From: Roseburia rectibacter
GTDB taxonomy: Bacteria > Bacillota > Clostridia > Lachnospirales > Lachnospiraceae
DNA: 64,000 nt
Reading direction: 5' to 3'
NCBI RefSeq assembly: GCF_014287515.2
Contig: NZ_CP092473.1
Location: 1-64,000, forward strand
Shown: in pieces, positions 44,380 through 54,881 of the stretch
Numbering within the stretch: the first letter of the stretch is position 1
Layout: each line of letters opens with the position of its first letter
The notes under the pieces: model-generated
Told to the model about the DNA's origin: nothing
Seen by the model: the letters and a program-made list of their open reading frames with translations, nothing else
Database searches by the model: none
Made by a program: the position numbers and the translations under genes

Positions 44380-44430
44380 AGAAGGTAAGGCAGACTCAGT
44401 TATGTGGGGCTGCCTTATTTTATGGCCTTA

Positions 44431-44700
44431 TCAGAAAGATGAATTCATAACGGCTTCTTTCAGTTTTTCCAGGTCATTGGCATCAGGGTGAGACAATGCA
44501 CAGTCAAAATTCTGGATCAATACATCCAGATTCTGCGGATGATCGGGAGCCTCCTTCATTTTCAGGTAGCGTTCCCGGACAGACTGCGGCATTCCGCCCT
44601 GACACATATACTCACCGACGATAACATTGCTGGCATCAATGAACTGCTTAACCTGACTCAGGATTTTCCGGAAATAAATATCACTGCCACCAAATATGGT
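44431..44700 (-). pseudogene. Flavodoxin/NADPH-dependent FMN reductase-like gene, 3' fragment
   Basis: The readable part encodes FRKILSQVKQFIDASN, YMCQGGMPQSVRERYLKM and LIQNFDCALSHPDANDLEKL, which is the C-terminal part of clostridial flavodoxin-family proteins of about 170-200 residues. Upstream of about 44700 the frame runs into unrelated sequence belonging to the next fragment. The N-terminal FMN-binding half and the start codon are missing, so it is a broken gene. Confidence 0.65.
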
Positions 44701-44705
44701 TATAA

Positions 44706-45728
44706 AAATGGAGACCGTCCGGCAAATCTGTTTTTTATGCGCGTGTCTGCGCCTACACTGCTCCTGCCGACTATTTCTATACGGACGATAAAAATCTCTG
44801 TGATATTGGAAACTGGTCTGACACCTTAAAAGTTGTTGCACGGATCAGCGATAAAACATCAAAAATTACAGGAACCAAAGCAACCGCTGCATCCCTGTCC
44901 TTTAAATGGGCAGCCGTTTCCGGTGCATCCGGATATAAAGTTGTATATTATCCAAGTGGTCTTTCTGATCTTTCCAAGGAACTTACCACAAGTACAAATT
45001 CCTGTACGATTAAAAACTTAAAAGAAGATGGCTCTTATGCAATCTGCGTTTATGCCTTAAACAGCAATTCTGACTTTACAGTTGTTTCTAATACTTACAC
45101 AGAAACCTATGCCACAACACTTCCAAAGAAAATACGTGATTTTAAAGTGACAACTGCTTATCCCGGAGATGCCAGCTTTGAATGGAAAGGCATTAATGGT
45201 GCCAAAGCATTTCAGTTGCAGATAACAAAAGTTTCTGATTCCAAAAAATTTAAAAAACCGATTGTAAACGAAACAAAATTTTACAGTTACCTTGGAACAT
45301 ATACCAATTCAAAAAAAATCAAAGCAGGCACTTTTTATTCAGCAAGAGTCCGTTCCTATGTCACACTTGCAGGCACTAAGCAAAAAGTTTACAGTCCATG
45401 GAGTACCGTCATTACTTTTGGCACCTCGCCTAAAAAGATTACTGCAAAACAGTCCGGCTCAGGAATAAAGATCAACTGGTCAAAAGTTTCCGGTGCTTCC
45501 GCATATGAAATATACGTTTCCACAAGCTACGATACGAAAACTTTTACGAAAGTAGACACCGTTAAAAGTAAAAACACCAGCTACACCCTGAAAAAATTTA
45601 AAAAGAAAAAGCTGAAAAAAAATACCATGTACTACATCAGTGTCAAGCCGGTCTGCAAAGTCGGAAAGAAAAATTGTTCCACAACTGTTTATGTATCCAA
45701 TCCTACATCAGTATTTTATAGCAAATAA
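44706..45728 (+). pseudogene. Fibronectin type III-like surface protein, 3' fragment
   Basis: A 340-codon open frame (frame begins after a stop at 44703) encodes three or four fibronectin-III-like domains. Each has the W...V.GA.GY/AYEIY pattern: SFKWAAVSGASGYKVVYY, EWKGINGAKAFQLQI and INWSKVSGASAYEIYVST. FYARVCAYT and YYISVKPVCK are the closing strands. There is no start codon, signal peptide or ribosome site, so the N-terminal part is missing. An internal ATG could yield the last 193 residues. The lysine-rich C-terminus fits a secreted or wall-associated protein. Confidence 0.7.
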
Positions 45729-45753
45729 AAAGCTGACCATAAAATGATTGCAA

Positions 45754-45808
45754 AAACATCCGGGGCGAAACGGATACTCAAAGATATCTGTTTTGCCCCG
45801 GATGTTTA
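45754..45808. terminator. Terminator of the glycerol operon and the FnIII fragment
   Basis: AAACATCCGGGGC (45754-45766) pairs with GCCCCGGATGTTT (45795-45807), with A/T-rich flanks on both sides. Confidence 0.85.
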
Positions 45809-45839
45809 AAATTTATTCACACCGCATGTAATCTATAAC

Positions 45840-46199
45840 TTACTCCACATTTTTCGTTGCGATCACATCTACACCTGTCCCTGCAACATCTTTCACAAGC
45901 ACATCCCCGATGTGCACCGGAGCAGCAACCTCAACATTTTTCAATGCTTTGACACAGTCAAATATTTTTCCTTTCGGAATATCTTCTTTTGTCTTTACAG
46001 AAACCATTGCTTCGCTTCCGCCGGTGATCCTTACTGTAGAGGTAACGATTCTGGTTGGATTTGTCACTTCCTTCCTCGCATAGATATCACCGCGCTTACA
46101 GGTATTCCCTGTAACACTGACAACTTCACCGTTCTCCATTTTTACAGTCAGCGGACAGCCCATCGGACAACCGATACAGATTAAATTTTTCTCTTCCAT
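45840..46199 (-). CDS. DUF1667 protein, small subunit of the anaerobic glycerol-3-phosphate dehydrogenase system
   Basis: This 119-residue protein belongs to DUF1667, found at the end of clostridial glycerol operons. It has a CIGCPMGC cysteine motif (residues 8-15) plus a CKRG cysteine near residue 33, so an iron-sulfur or zinc site is likely. It follows the two flavoproteins with a 15-bp gap and probably works as an electron-transfer partner, by analogy to GlpC in the Gram-negative GlpABC enzyme. That functional parallel is inference. Confidence 0.85.
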   Translation of the reverse strand: MEEKNLICIGCPMGCPLTVKMENGEVVSVTGNTCKRGDIYARKEVTNPTRIVTSTVRITGGSEAMVSVKTKEDIPKGKIFDCVKALKNVEVAAPVHIGDVLVKDVAGTGVDVIATKNVE

Positions 46200-46214
46200 T
46201 GATATACCTCCATT

Positions 46215-47483
46215 TTATTCCTGCTCGATCTTGACTGTGATCGTCTTTAGATCCGGGTACTGCAAAAGCTGCTCTTTTGTCAGTTTGATCTCTTCCATTT
46301 CTCCCGGTGCCACGACCGGACGTTTTCTGTGGATGACTCTCTCATCACCAAAATAAGCACTGACATAGCAATTCTTGTATACACCACCCACGCGGAAACG
46401 AACCGTAAGCTGCTCATCCATACTGGCAACATTGATAGTTCCCGGAACTGTGTATCTGACTCCCTCGACCGGATTTAAAATAATATCGTTATCTCTTGCC
46501 GCTTCCACGCCATTTGCTTTTACATAAACTGCTGCATTTTTTCCGGCTGTCTTTGCCTCTTCAGATACAAAATCCACAAGATCATGTACATGCAGTACAT
46601 TTCCGCAGGCAAACACACCCGGAATATTCGTTTCAAGACTCTCATTTACTTTTGGTCCTGATGTAACCGGGTTCATGTCAACCCCCATACCTTTGGAAAT
46701 CTCATTTTCCGGGATCAGTCCGACAGAAAGTAAAAGTGTATCGCAGCTATATTCCTCCTCAGTTCCTGGGATCGGTTTTCCCTTGCTGTCAACCTCAGCC
46801 AACGTGATTCCCTCTACACGTTCTTTTCCCTTAATATCCACAACCGTGTGGCTTAACTTTAACGGGATTCCATAGTCATCTAAGCACTGTACGATATTAC
46901 GTTTCAGCCCACCGGAATATGGCATTAATTCTGCCACAACCTTAACCTTTGCGCCCTCAAGTGTCATTCTTCTTGCCATGATCAGGCCGATATCGCCGGA
47001 ACCCAAAATGACAACTTCACGTCCAGGCATAAACCCTTCGATGTTTACCAGACGCTGTGCCGTTCCTGCAGAATAAATTCCTGCCGGTCTGTATCCCGGA
47101 ATATTTAACGCTCCACGAGGTCTCTCGCGGCATCCCATTGCAAGAATAACTGCTTTTGCCTGAATTTCAAACAGACCGTCTTCGCGGTTCATTGCAGTAA
47201 CTACTTTTTCATGGCTGATATCCATGACCATGGTATTTAATTTATATTCAATTCCAAGTTCCTTTACCTGCGAGATAAATCTTCCCGCATATTCCGGACC
47301 TGTCAGTTCTTCCTTAAATGTATGCAGACCAAAACCATTGTGGATACACTGGTTTAAAATACCGCCTAATTCTTTGTCTCTCTCTAAAATCAATATGTCA
47401 TCAATTCCGTTATTTTTTGCAGAAACAGCAGCCGCAAGCCCTGCCGGTCCACCTCCGATGATTACGATATCATATGTTTTCAT
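46215..47483 (-). CDS. NAD(P)/FAD-dependent oxidoreductase of the glycerol operon
   Basis: This 422-residue flavoprotein has an N-terminal FAD-binding GGGPAGLAAA motif (residues 10-19), a GCRERPRGA block near residue 118, a second dinucleotide motif ILGSGDIGL near residue 155, and the FAD-contact segment IPGVFACGNVLHVHDL near residue 288. A C-terminal extension of about 90 residues is family-specific. It lies between the GlpA-like dehydrogenase and DUF1667, separated by 17 and 15 bp. It probably passes electrons from glycerol-3-phosphate oxidation to another carrier. Confidence 0.87.
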   Translation of the reverse strand: MKTYDIVIIGGGPAGLAAAVSAKNNGIDDILILERDKELGGILNQCIHNGFGLHTFKEELTGPEYAGRFISQVKELGIEYKLNTMVMDISHEKVVTAMNREDGLFEIQAKAVILAMGCRERPRGALNIPGYRPAGIYSAGTAQRLVNIEGFMPGREVVILGSGDIGLIMARRMTLEGAKVKVVAELMPYSGGLKRNIVQCLDDYGIPLKLSHTVVDIKGKERVEGITLAEVDSKGKPIPGTEEEYSCDTLLLSVGLIPENEISKGMGVDMNPVTSGPKVNESLETNIPGVFACGNVLHVHDLVDFVSEEAKTAGKNAAVYVKANGVEAARDNDIILNPVEGVRYTVPGTINVASMDEQLTVRFRVGGVYKNCYVSAYFGDERVIHRKRPVVAPGEMEEIKLTKEQLLQYPDLKTITVKIEQE

Positions 47484-47500
47484 GCTCTGGCTCCTCCCTC

Positions 47501-48937
47501 TTACAATCTGTCCTTGTTGGTTCCGACAATAATTTTTGAATTTCCGCCTGATTTTGTGATCTCAGACTGACTCACACCGCGCTCTCTTGCTAAGATCTCC
47601 ATTGTTCTCGGCGAGCAGAATCCCGCCTGACAGCGTCCCATTCCGGCTCTTGTGCGGCGTTTGACACCATCTAGTGATTTTGCACCGAGCGGGCGTCTGA
47701 TGGCATCAATAATTTCTCCCTCGGTGATCATCTCACAGCGGCAGATAATATTGCCATACTCCGGTTTTTCCTTAATTAAGGCCACTCTTTCTTCTTTGCT
47801 TAAAGTATTTGGATTTAAGATGCCTTTGCGCGTTGCGATAAAATCTTTCTTTTCTTCCAAATGCATTTTTTCTTTTAACAGACCTGCAACCATTTCTCCG
47901 ATCGCCGGACTGCTCGTAAGCCCAGGTGACTCGATTCCGGCACAGTCGATAAAGCCTTTTGCATCTTCTGCCTCTTCAATGATAAACTCATGACCATCTT
48001 CATGTGCACGAAGTCCGGCAAAAGAAGTGATAACCTGACGCATCGGAATATTTTTTACATTCAGATTCGCCCCGGCGATAACCTGATCTAAGCCTTCTCT
48101 TGTCGTGTTCGTTCCTTCTTTGTCCTCAATATCAATCGCAGTAGGTCCTAATAACAGGTTTCCATGTACCGTCGGCGTGATCAGAATACCTTTTCCATAT
48201 TTACCTGGAAGTGCAAAGATCGTGTGGCTCACATGGTTTCCGGCACTCTTGTCAAGCAGGCAGTAATCGCCGCGTCTTGGTGTAATATGGATTTTCTTTT
48301 CACTGACCATATTGTGAAATTTATCCGCATAAACACCTGCCGCATTGACGACATATTTTGTTTCAAACACGCCCTGATTCGTATGGACCTCCCAGATCTC
48401 TCCTGTTTTTTTCAGATCTGTTACTTCCGTATCAAACTTAAATTCCACACCGTTTGCATTTGCATTCTCAGCCAGTGCTATATTTAAATGAAATGGGCAG
48501 ACAATCCCGGCACTCGGCGCATATAAAGCCGCATAGATATCATCCGAAAGATTTGGCTCCATTTCATGTACTTCCTCTTTCAATAAAATGCGCAGTCCCG
48601 GCACACCGTTTGCCACACCGCGGTCATAAAGCGCCTTCAGATTTGGCATATCCTCCTCGTCCTTGCAGACAACCAGAGAACCTATCCGCTTAAACGGAAA
48701 ATCAAGATCTTTGGAAAGCTGCTCCATCAAGGCATTTCCCCGTACATTTAATTTTGCCATCAGGGAACCTTCTTTTGCATCATATCCCGCATGTACGATT
48801 GCACTGTTTGCCTTGGATGTGCCGCAGCAGACATCTTCCTCTTTCTCTATCACACATACTTTTGCATTATAACGCGACAATTCTCTCGCCGCTGCTGCGC
48901 CGGATACACCGGCTCCGATGATAATTACGTCATACAT
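47501..48937 (-). CDS. glpA: Anaerobic glycerol-3-phosphate dehydrogenase, GlpA-like flavoprotein
   Basis: This 478-residue FAD enzyme oxidises glycerol 3-phosphate to dihydroxyacetone phosphate. The N-terminal DAO domain (IIIGAGVSGAAAARELSRY, residues 5-23) extends to about residue 365. The C-terminal BFD-type [2Fe-2S] domain has CRCE near residue 405 and GRCQAGFC near residue 440. SFAGLRAHEDG is the substrate-side block. AAAGGAGAGATGG precedes ATG 48937. A terminator hairpin in the 250-bp gap after glpF suggests separate attenuation control. Confidence 0.88.
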   Translation of the reverse strand: MYDVIIIGAGVSGAAAARELSRYNAKVCVIEKEEDVCCGTSKANSAIVHAGYDAKEGSLMAKLNVRGNALMEQLSKDLDFPFKRIGSLVVCKDEEDMPNLKALYDRGVANGVPGLRILLKEEVHEMEPNLSDDIYAALYAPSAGIVCPFHLNIALAENANANGVEFKFDTEVTDLKKTGEIWEVHTNQGVFETKYVVNAAGVYADKFHNMVSEKKIHITPRRGDYCLLDKSAGNHVSHTIFALPGKYGKGILITPTVHGNLLLGPTAIDIEDKEGTNTTREGLDQVIAGANLNVKNIPMRQVITSFAGLRAHEDGHEFIIEEAEDAKGFIDCAGIESPGLTSSPAIGEMVAGLLKEKMHLEEKKDFIATRKGILNPNTLSKEERVALIKEKPEYGNIICRCEMITEGEIIDAIRRPLGAKSLDGVKRRTRAGMGRCQAGFCSPRTMEILARERGVSQSEITKSGGNSKIIVGTNKDRL

Positions 48938-49021
48938 TTTCCATCTCTCCTTTTTTTACTTTGTTCTTCTGGTATCTAACCCGGAGGGCTTTTTCATTCA
49001 TAAGATGTAATCTCCTATGAA

Positions 49022-49076
49022 TAAAAAAGCCTGACAAGTAAGCGCACCCATGCTGTTGCGATTATCCTGTCAGGCT
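49022..49076 (-). terminator. Terminator/attenuator in the glpF-glpA gap
   Basis: On the minus strand AGCCTGACA (from 49076) pairs with TGTCAGGCT (to 49028) and is followed by six T residues. It lies 85 bp before glpA and is a candidate target for the GlpP antiterminator encoded in the same operon. Confidence 0.7.
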
Positions 49077-49096
49077 CTCTTCTCTCTTGCCCCTCA

Positions 49097-49141
49097 ACAA
49101 TAGATTGCAGGTTCCACATGCACATCTACTGTCATAAATAT
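49097..49141 (-). other. Conserved ACAATAG stem-loop, copy 2
   Basis: ATATTTATG, ACAGTAG, an inner TGCA/TGCA stem with a loop containing TGGAA, then CTATTGT. It is homologous to 28586-28630 and directly precedes the attenuator before glpA. Confidence 0.5.
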
Positions 49142-49185
49142 AAAATTGTCATATAAAGTTACTTATCGCATGACAAACATACGGT

Positions 49186-49896
49186 CTACCATGGAATTGC
49201 TCCATATAGCAGTACTGCAACAATTGCTCCGATCACCGGTCCCACCAGCGGAACAACTGCATATCCCCAGTTGGATGTTCCTTTTCCCTTAATCGGAAGA
49301 ACGGCATGTGCAAGACGCGGTCCGATATCTCTTGCCGGATTGATCGCATATCCGGTCAGTCCACCAAGTGACATACCGATCGATACAATGATTCCAAATA
49401 CAAGAAACTTTCCAAGTCCATCGGTAAGTCCCGGCACATTTGCCATACCTTTGATCGCAAATACAAGGATAAACGTTCCAACTGCCTCACTGAAAATATT
49501 CTGTCCCATGTTCGGAATAGAAGGCGCTGTACAGAACACCCCAAGTTTTGTCGCCTGATCCTCTGTTGCATCAAACTGTCCTTTAAACAAAAGATATACG
49601 ATCACCGCTCCAACAAACGCTCCTGCAAACTGTGCAATGATATATCCCGGAACCATTGCCCAGTCAAAACTTCCGTCAACTGCAAGTGCTAACGTCAGCG
49701 CCGGATTAAACGATGCTCCCGATGCTGCTCCGAAAATAAATGCCGGCAGCATAACCGCAAGTCCCCATGCAAATGTGATCTGGACAGTTCCTCCACCCTT
49801 CATGCCAGATTTGTTGAGATTTACGTTTGCAACAACTCCATCACCTAAGATGATCAGAATCATAGTTCCCAAAAACTCTGCTATATATGGTAACAT
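49186..49896 (-). CDS. glpF: Glycerol uptake facilitator (aquaglyceroporin)
   Basis: This 236-residue MIP-family channel has six membrane helices and the two half-helices carrying the signature motifs SFNPALTLAL near residue 63 and YAINPARDIGPR near residue 185. Asp after the second NPAR is the marker of glycerol-conducting members. GGGGGGA precedes ATG 49896. It follows glpK in the operon and supplies glycerol to the kinase. Confidence 0.94.
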   Translation of the reverse strand: MLPYIAEFLGTMILIILGDGVVANVNLNKSGMKGGGTVQITFAWGLAVMLPAFIFGAASGASFNPALTLALAVDGSFDWAMVPGYIIAQFAGAFVGAVIVYLLFKGQFDATEDQATKLGVFCTAPSIPNMGQNIFSEAVGTFILVFAIKGMANVPGLTDGLGKFLVFGIIVSIGMSLGGLTGYAINPARDIGPRLAHAVLPIKGKGTSNWGYAVVPLVGPVIGAIVAVLLYGAIPW

Positions 49897-49968
49897 ACTA
49901 TCCCCCCTTATTCAATTAACTTTACCAATACATTACAATCTTTACCTTCCCTATACAAAACCTTCTTT

Positions 49969-51495
<1,527 letters not shown>

Positions 51496-51583
51496 TTAAT
51501 ATTTAAACTGCTCCCCCCAGAGCATTATAAATATTCGTAAAATTGATTGTTCTTTTTTCTATTGAAATATATTATTTTTTACC

Positions 51584-52153
51584 CTACATATTCCAGACTT
51601 TATGGTTTGTGGATGATACCGCCATCGCACCCGCTGACAATGCTCCCATCACGTCTTCTTTATCTGTGATCAGCCCTCCCGCAATAATGGGTACTTTTAC
51701 CGAATGACTGATCTGTGCAATGATCTTTGGCATTACTCCCGGAAGTACCTCGATAAAATCTGGTTTTATCATGTGCTGTTGCTGCCTGATATTTTCAAAT
51801 GCCATCGAATCCAGTAAAAATACACGAAGTACTGTATACATAGACATTTCTTTTGCTTTTTTGATCAGTGACGGCTTCGTGGAAATAATTCCATCCGCTT
51901 TGGTCTGTTCTTTAATAAATTCAACTGCAATCTCCTTTGGACTTAAACCACTGATGAGATCCATATGCACCATTGCAATCTTACCTGCATCCCTGATCGT
52001 CTTTACAATTGATCCAATAGAACAGACATCTCCAAATAAAATAAATATGACTCTGATATCATCATGCTTACAGCATTCTGTCACATCTTCCATATTTTTT
52101 ACCGCTGCAATGATGGGATTATCCACTACTGCTTCATAAAAATTCTGATTCAT
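51584..52153 (-). CDS. glpP: Glycerol-3-phosphate-responsive antiterminator
   Basis: This 189-residue RNA-binding regulator of the GlpP family is thought to bind glycerol 3-phosphate and prevent termination in glp leaders. Family marks are NPIIAAVKNMEDV at residues 12-24, VIFILFGDVCSI near 35, GKIAMVHMDLISGLS near 57, and the C-terminal DFIEVLPGVMPKII and PIIAGGLITDKEDV segments, a TIM-barrel-like pattern. AAGGGG precedes ATG 52153. It heads the glp gene set, with a terminator in its own leader. Confidence 0.92.
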   Translation of the reverse strand: MNQNFYEAVVDNPIIAAVKNMEDVTECCKHDDIRVIFILFGDVCSIGSIVKTIRDAGKIAMVHMDLISGLSPKEIAVEFIKEQTKADGIISTKPSLIKKAKEMSMYTVLRVFLLDSMAFENIRQQQHMIKPDFIEVLPGVMPKIIAQISHSVKVPIIAGGLITDKEDVMGALSAGAMAVSSTNHKVWNM

Positions 52154-52246
52154 GCTTTCCCCTTCCCAGACACCTTTTTCCTAATTCATATGTATACAAC
52201 TAATGGTCACCTCATGACGTTTTTACATTGCAGTTTTAATATAACA

Positions 52247-52296
52247 TAAAAAAGAGCGACAATACCAACGGCTTCATCGGCCGTTCTATTCGCTCT
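52247..52296 (-). terminator. Leader terminator ahead of glpP
   Basis: On the minus strand a long stem (GAGCGAATAGAACGGC with GCCGTTGGTATTGTCGCTC) is followed by six T residues. It lies about 95 bp before glpP, so it is a candidate autoregulatory attenuator. The rest of the spacer 52297-52549 is AT-rich with nothing recognised. Confidence 0.65.
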
Positions 52297-52549
52297 CCTG
52301 TCATAGCTCTCTTATTGAACTGACTGCATCATATCATAATGCACAATGCAATGCAATACTTTCTTGATGCTTTTTATCATTTTTGTTTGTGTTTTACAGT
52401 TTTATTCGTTTTGTTTTATATATAATGCATAATTCCGTTTCTTTATTCAGAGCCTCTTTGTTATATTTTTATCAATATATAACATTTCGTTTCATTCTGT
52501 CTAAAAATCATCCAAATCAAACTTCTTACCTGTCATTTTATCCGATCTG

Positions 52550-52680
52550 TTATGATGCTCCGTCCATACTGTTTAACTTTTCCTCACATGCCTGCGCCGT
52601 GCGTGCTCCCATGCCTAAATCCATACCAAAGATTCCATATTCGTCTCCTGCGGAATGTCCGACGATCTTACTACGCCGCC
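52550..52680 (-). pseudogene. Short C-terminal protein fragment, family not recognised
   Basis: An open frame overlapping the end of the GDSL gene encodes KIVGHSAGDEYGIFGMDLG and ARTAQACEEKLNSMDGAS before a TAA. The composition looks like real protein, not random translation, but no start or ribosome site exists. It could be the tail of a deleted gene. Confidence 0.3.
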
Positions 52681-53288
52681 AGCACTCCAAGCACTGCCTC
52701 CGCCAGCTTTTTGTGACCTTCCTTATTCAGATGTTCTCTGTCCTCTTTACTCGGCTCTGCCACATCGGATGCTGCAAGGAAATCGCAGTCATATTTTTCT
52801 GCAACTTTCTGATAAACTGCTTTCAGTCCCTTCGATACCTCCACGGACTTTTCATTAAACTCCGGATCATACCCCGGCTCCCAGACACCTTCCCCAAGCT
52901 GTATCGGGGAGATCAATAAGATCCGGATATTCTGATCTGCCTTACGTATCTGCTCCACCAGACGTTCCACACCAAGACCGATCACCTCTGCTGAGGCATT
53001 GTAAAATGTCTTGCAGTCATTCGTTCCAAGCATCAAAACGACACGATCCACCGGTGCATGACTCTCTAAAAGAGTTGGCAGCAATGCAGCTCCTTTTCTT
53101 CCCTCACGCAGCTCATCCTCAAAAACCGTTGTCCTGCCGCACAATCCTTCCTCAATGATGCGGTAGCCTTTCCCATACAGCTCCTGCTCGATCAGTCCCG
53201 TCCATCTTGTATCTCTATCGTAACGTTTTTTCGTTCCAGGAATCAAACCATAAGTATTGGAATCTCCAAAGCATAATATTTCTTTCAT
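52671..53288 (-). CDS. SGNH/GDSL family hydrolase
   Basis: This 205-residue cytoplasmic esterase-type enzyme has the SGNH blocks: ILCFGDSNTYG (Ser near residue 9), the RTTVFEDE turn, VLMLGTNDCK (Asn near residue 89) and a final EDREHLNKEGHKKLAEA with the catalytic Asp/His pair. It resembles acyl-CoA or arylester hydrolases of the GDSL family. No signal peptide is present. GGGAGATTACT precedes ATG 53288, and the GTGTGAAA hairpin lies 14 bp above the start codon. The natural ester is unknown. Confidence 0.88.
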   Translation of the reverse strand: MKEILCFGDSNTYGLIPGTKKRYDRDTRWTGLIEQELYGKGYRIIEEGLCGRTTVFEDELREGRKGAALLPTLLESHAPVDRVVLMLGTNDCKTFYNASAEVIGLGVERLVEQIRKADQNIRILLISPIQLGEGVWEPGYDPEFNEKSVEVSKGLKAVYQKVAEKYDCDFLAASDVAEPSKEDREHLNKEGHKKLAEAVLGVLAA

Positions 53289-53301
53289 AGTAATCTCCCT
53301 T

Positions 53302-53325
53302 GCTTGTGAAAAATGTATTTTTCAC
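53302..53325 (-). repeat. GTGTGAAA hairpin repeat, copy 3
   Basis: TTGTGAAAAAT and ATTTTTCACAC with a very short loop. It is related to 15664-15688 and 28529-28553 and lies directly before the GDSL ribosome site. Confidence 0.65.
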
Positions 53326-53432
53326 ACTATCCTTTTCTGTTCTGTCTTTTATCTGAAGTATTGTATATTTTTGTTTTCTTATTTCCTACTATATTAATAT
53401 GAATACTATGTTTTGTCAACAAAAAAATATGG

Positions 53433-53491
53433 TGACAGAAAACCCTGTCCTTAACAATGACAGAAAACCCTATCCTTAACAGGATAGGGTT
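53433..53491 (-). terminator. Terminator with duplicated arm after the second DUF6056-like gene
   Basis: AACCCTATCCT (53466-53476) pairs with AGGATAGGGTT (53481-53491); the TAA stop codon of the gene lies inside the hairpin. A 25-bp direct repeat (53433-53457 and 53458-53482) has copied one arm, so a second, imperfect pairing partner exists. Confidence 0.65.
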
Positions 53492-54870
53492 ACAAATCCA
53501 ATATTTATAAGGCAGATCAATGCAAGCAGTGTCACCGCCAGCTTTCCACCTGTCTGCTTTAATTTTTCTTCCACAGCATCTTCCATACGGTAAATGCAAA
53601 ACATTGTCACAAACAACAATATAAAATACAGGGTAATATAAACACGCTCACCTGAGACATAGATCGTCGCCATAAATCCAAGGATCATGCCTGCACCAAA
53701 TCCGCATCCCAACATAAGAAGCGCGTAAATATACTCTATCGGCTGCTCTCCCAGGATAATCCACAATGCATAAAGCATCGCCGCCACTGTGACTGCAAGA
53801 TACACCATCGGAAGCCAGGTAGAAAGCGTGCCCCAGCTCCATTCTGTGATCTCCTGCGGCATGACAAACAGACCTGATAATCCCGGATAAGCAGTACGCA
53901 TTGCCGTCTGTCCGAATAAAATCAAGACCGGTAACGCAGAAATAATGGTCTTTTTATAGTCATCCGTTTTTACATAGACAAGCATTGCAAGCACCAATGC
54001 AACTGTCAGAAATACGGCATCGCAGTTTGCTATAAACACACGCTCAATACTGAGCAGACCAAGATACAATTTATCTCCAAATCCATATGTCTCAAAAATT
54101 GGAAGATCTGCAATGCTGACCGCATTTCTTCCGGCATTTCCCGGACAGAGCAGGATTGAGATCAGTGTTATGATATTAACAAGTACCATTCCTGCCAGAT
54201 ACAGATTATTGCTGTGTATCACTTTTTTGTCTGTCAGCGTGCTTCCAGCAGAATCCTGCACCAAAGGCGTCTTTTTAGATTTCCCACAAATCAGATAAAT
54301 GCCATACAATATAAAAACCACAAACAGGATCACCGCTACCTGCTCATGACTGCTTGCGATCACACAGACAAGTACCCCTGCAATGCCTTCCACAATATTG
54401 ATTTTCTTATGTACCAGCATTTTTTTCAGCAGAAATCCAACAAAGAACATTCCCCAGACCGGCCAGAAATAATTTACCGTTGTGGTAATCCAGCCTGCCG
54501 TTCCCATATCATGAAACGGATATAAAAGAACCGCCGCTGCCGCACACCAGTCCATCAGTTTTCCGCCATCAAATATTTTTGAGATTAATACCGGAAACGA
54601 AATAAAAAGCGTCAGATCAATGAGTCTCCACAAAATTGGATACTTTATGATCCAGACAAGAAGAAACTCTATCACAAACCGGGATGTCCACGTCTCATAA
54701 CGCTGTATCAGATAATTCCACAATCCAAGCTCTGACGTTGCCTGCGAAAAAAATACATCATCTCCCGCCATCGGACGGATCCTCAGATGATAAATAATCC
54801 CCACAAAAGCCACAATGAAAAAAGGCATTAACTGACGCAGATCTGCCCGGGCTTTATTCTGATTTTCCAC
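53476..54870 (-). CDS. DUF6056-like polytopic membrane protein, paralogue 2
   Basis: This 464-residue protein has about 10-12 membrane helices and is clearly related to the protein at 36300-37703. Shared points are AGDDVFFSQ, QRYETWTSRFVIEFLL, GWITTTVNYFWP, SSHEQVAV, LLCPGNAGR and SIERVFIAN, in the same order. The Asp pair and WTSR in the first large loop resemble polytopic glycosyltransferases that use lipid-linked sugars. The zinc-ribbon gene ends 12 bp upstream, so the two may share an mRNA. Function is unknown. Confidence 0.68.
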   Translation of the reverse strand: MENQNKARADLRQLMPFFIVAFVGIIYHLRIRPMAGDDVFFSQATSELGLWNYLIQRYETWTSRFVIEFLLVWIIKYPILWRLIDLTLFISFPVLISKIFDGGKLMDWCAAAAVLLYPFHDMGTAGWITTTVNYFWPVWGMFFVGFLLKKMLVHKKINIVEGIAGVLVCVIASSHEQVAVILFVVFILYGIYLICGKSKKTPLVQDSAGSTLTDKKVIHSNNLYLAGMVLVNIITLISILLCPGNAGRNAVSIADLPIFETYGFGDKLYLGLLSIERVFIANCDAVFLTVALVLAMLVYVKTDDYKKTIISALPVLILFGQTAMRTAYPGLSGLFVMPQEITEWSWGTLSTWLPMVYLAVTVAAMLYALWIILGEQPIEYIYALLMLGCGFGAGMILGFMATIYVSGERVYITLYFILLFVTMFCIYRMEDAVEEKLKQTGGKLAVTLLALICLINIGFVTLSC

Positions 54871-54881
54871 GCATCCGGCTC

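Noticed and set aside
44488..44829. Plus-strand open frame across the truncated-gene junction
   Set aside because: It is antisense to the flavodoxin fragment for the first half and out of frame with the fibronectin-III fragment for the second.
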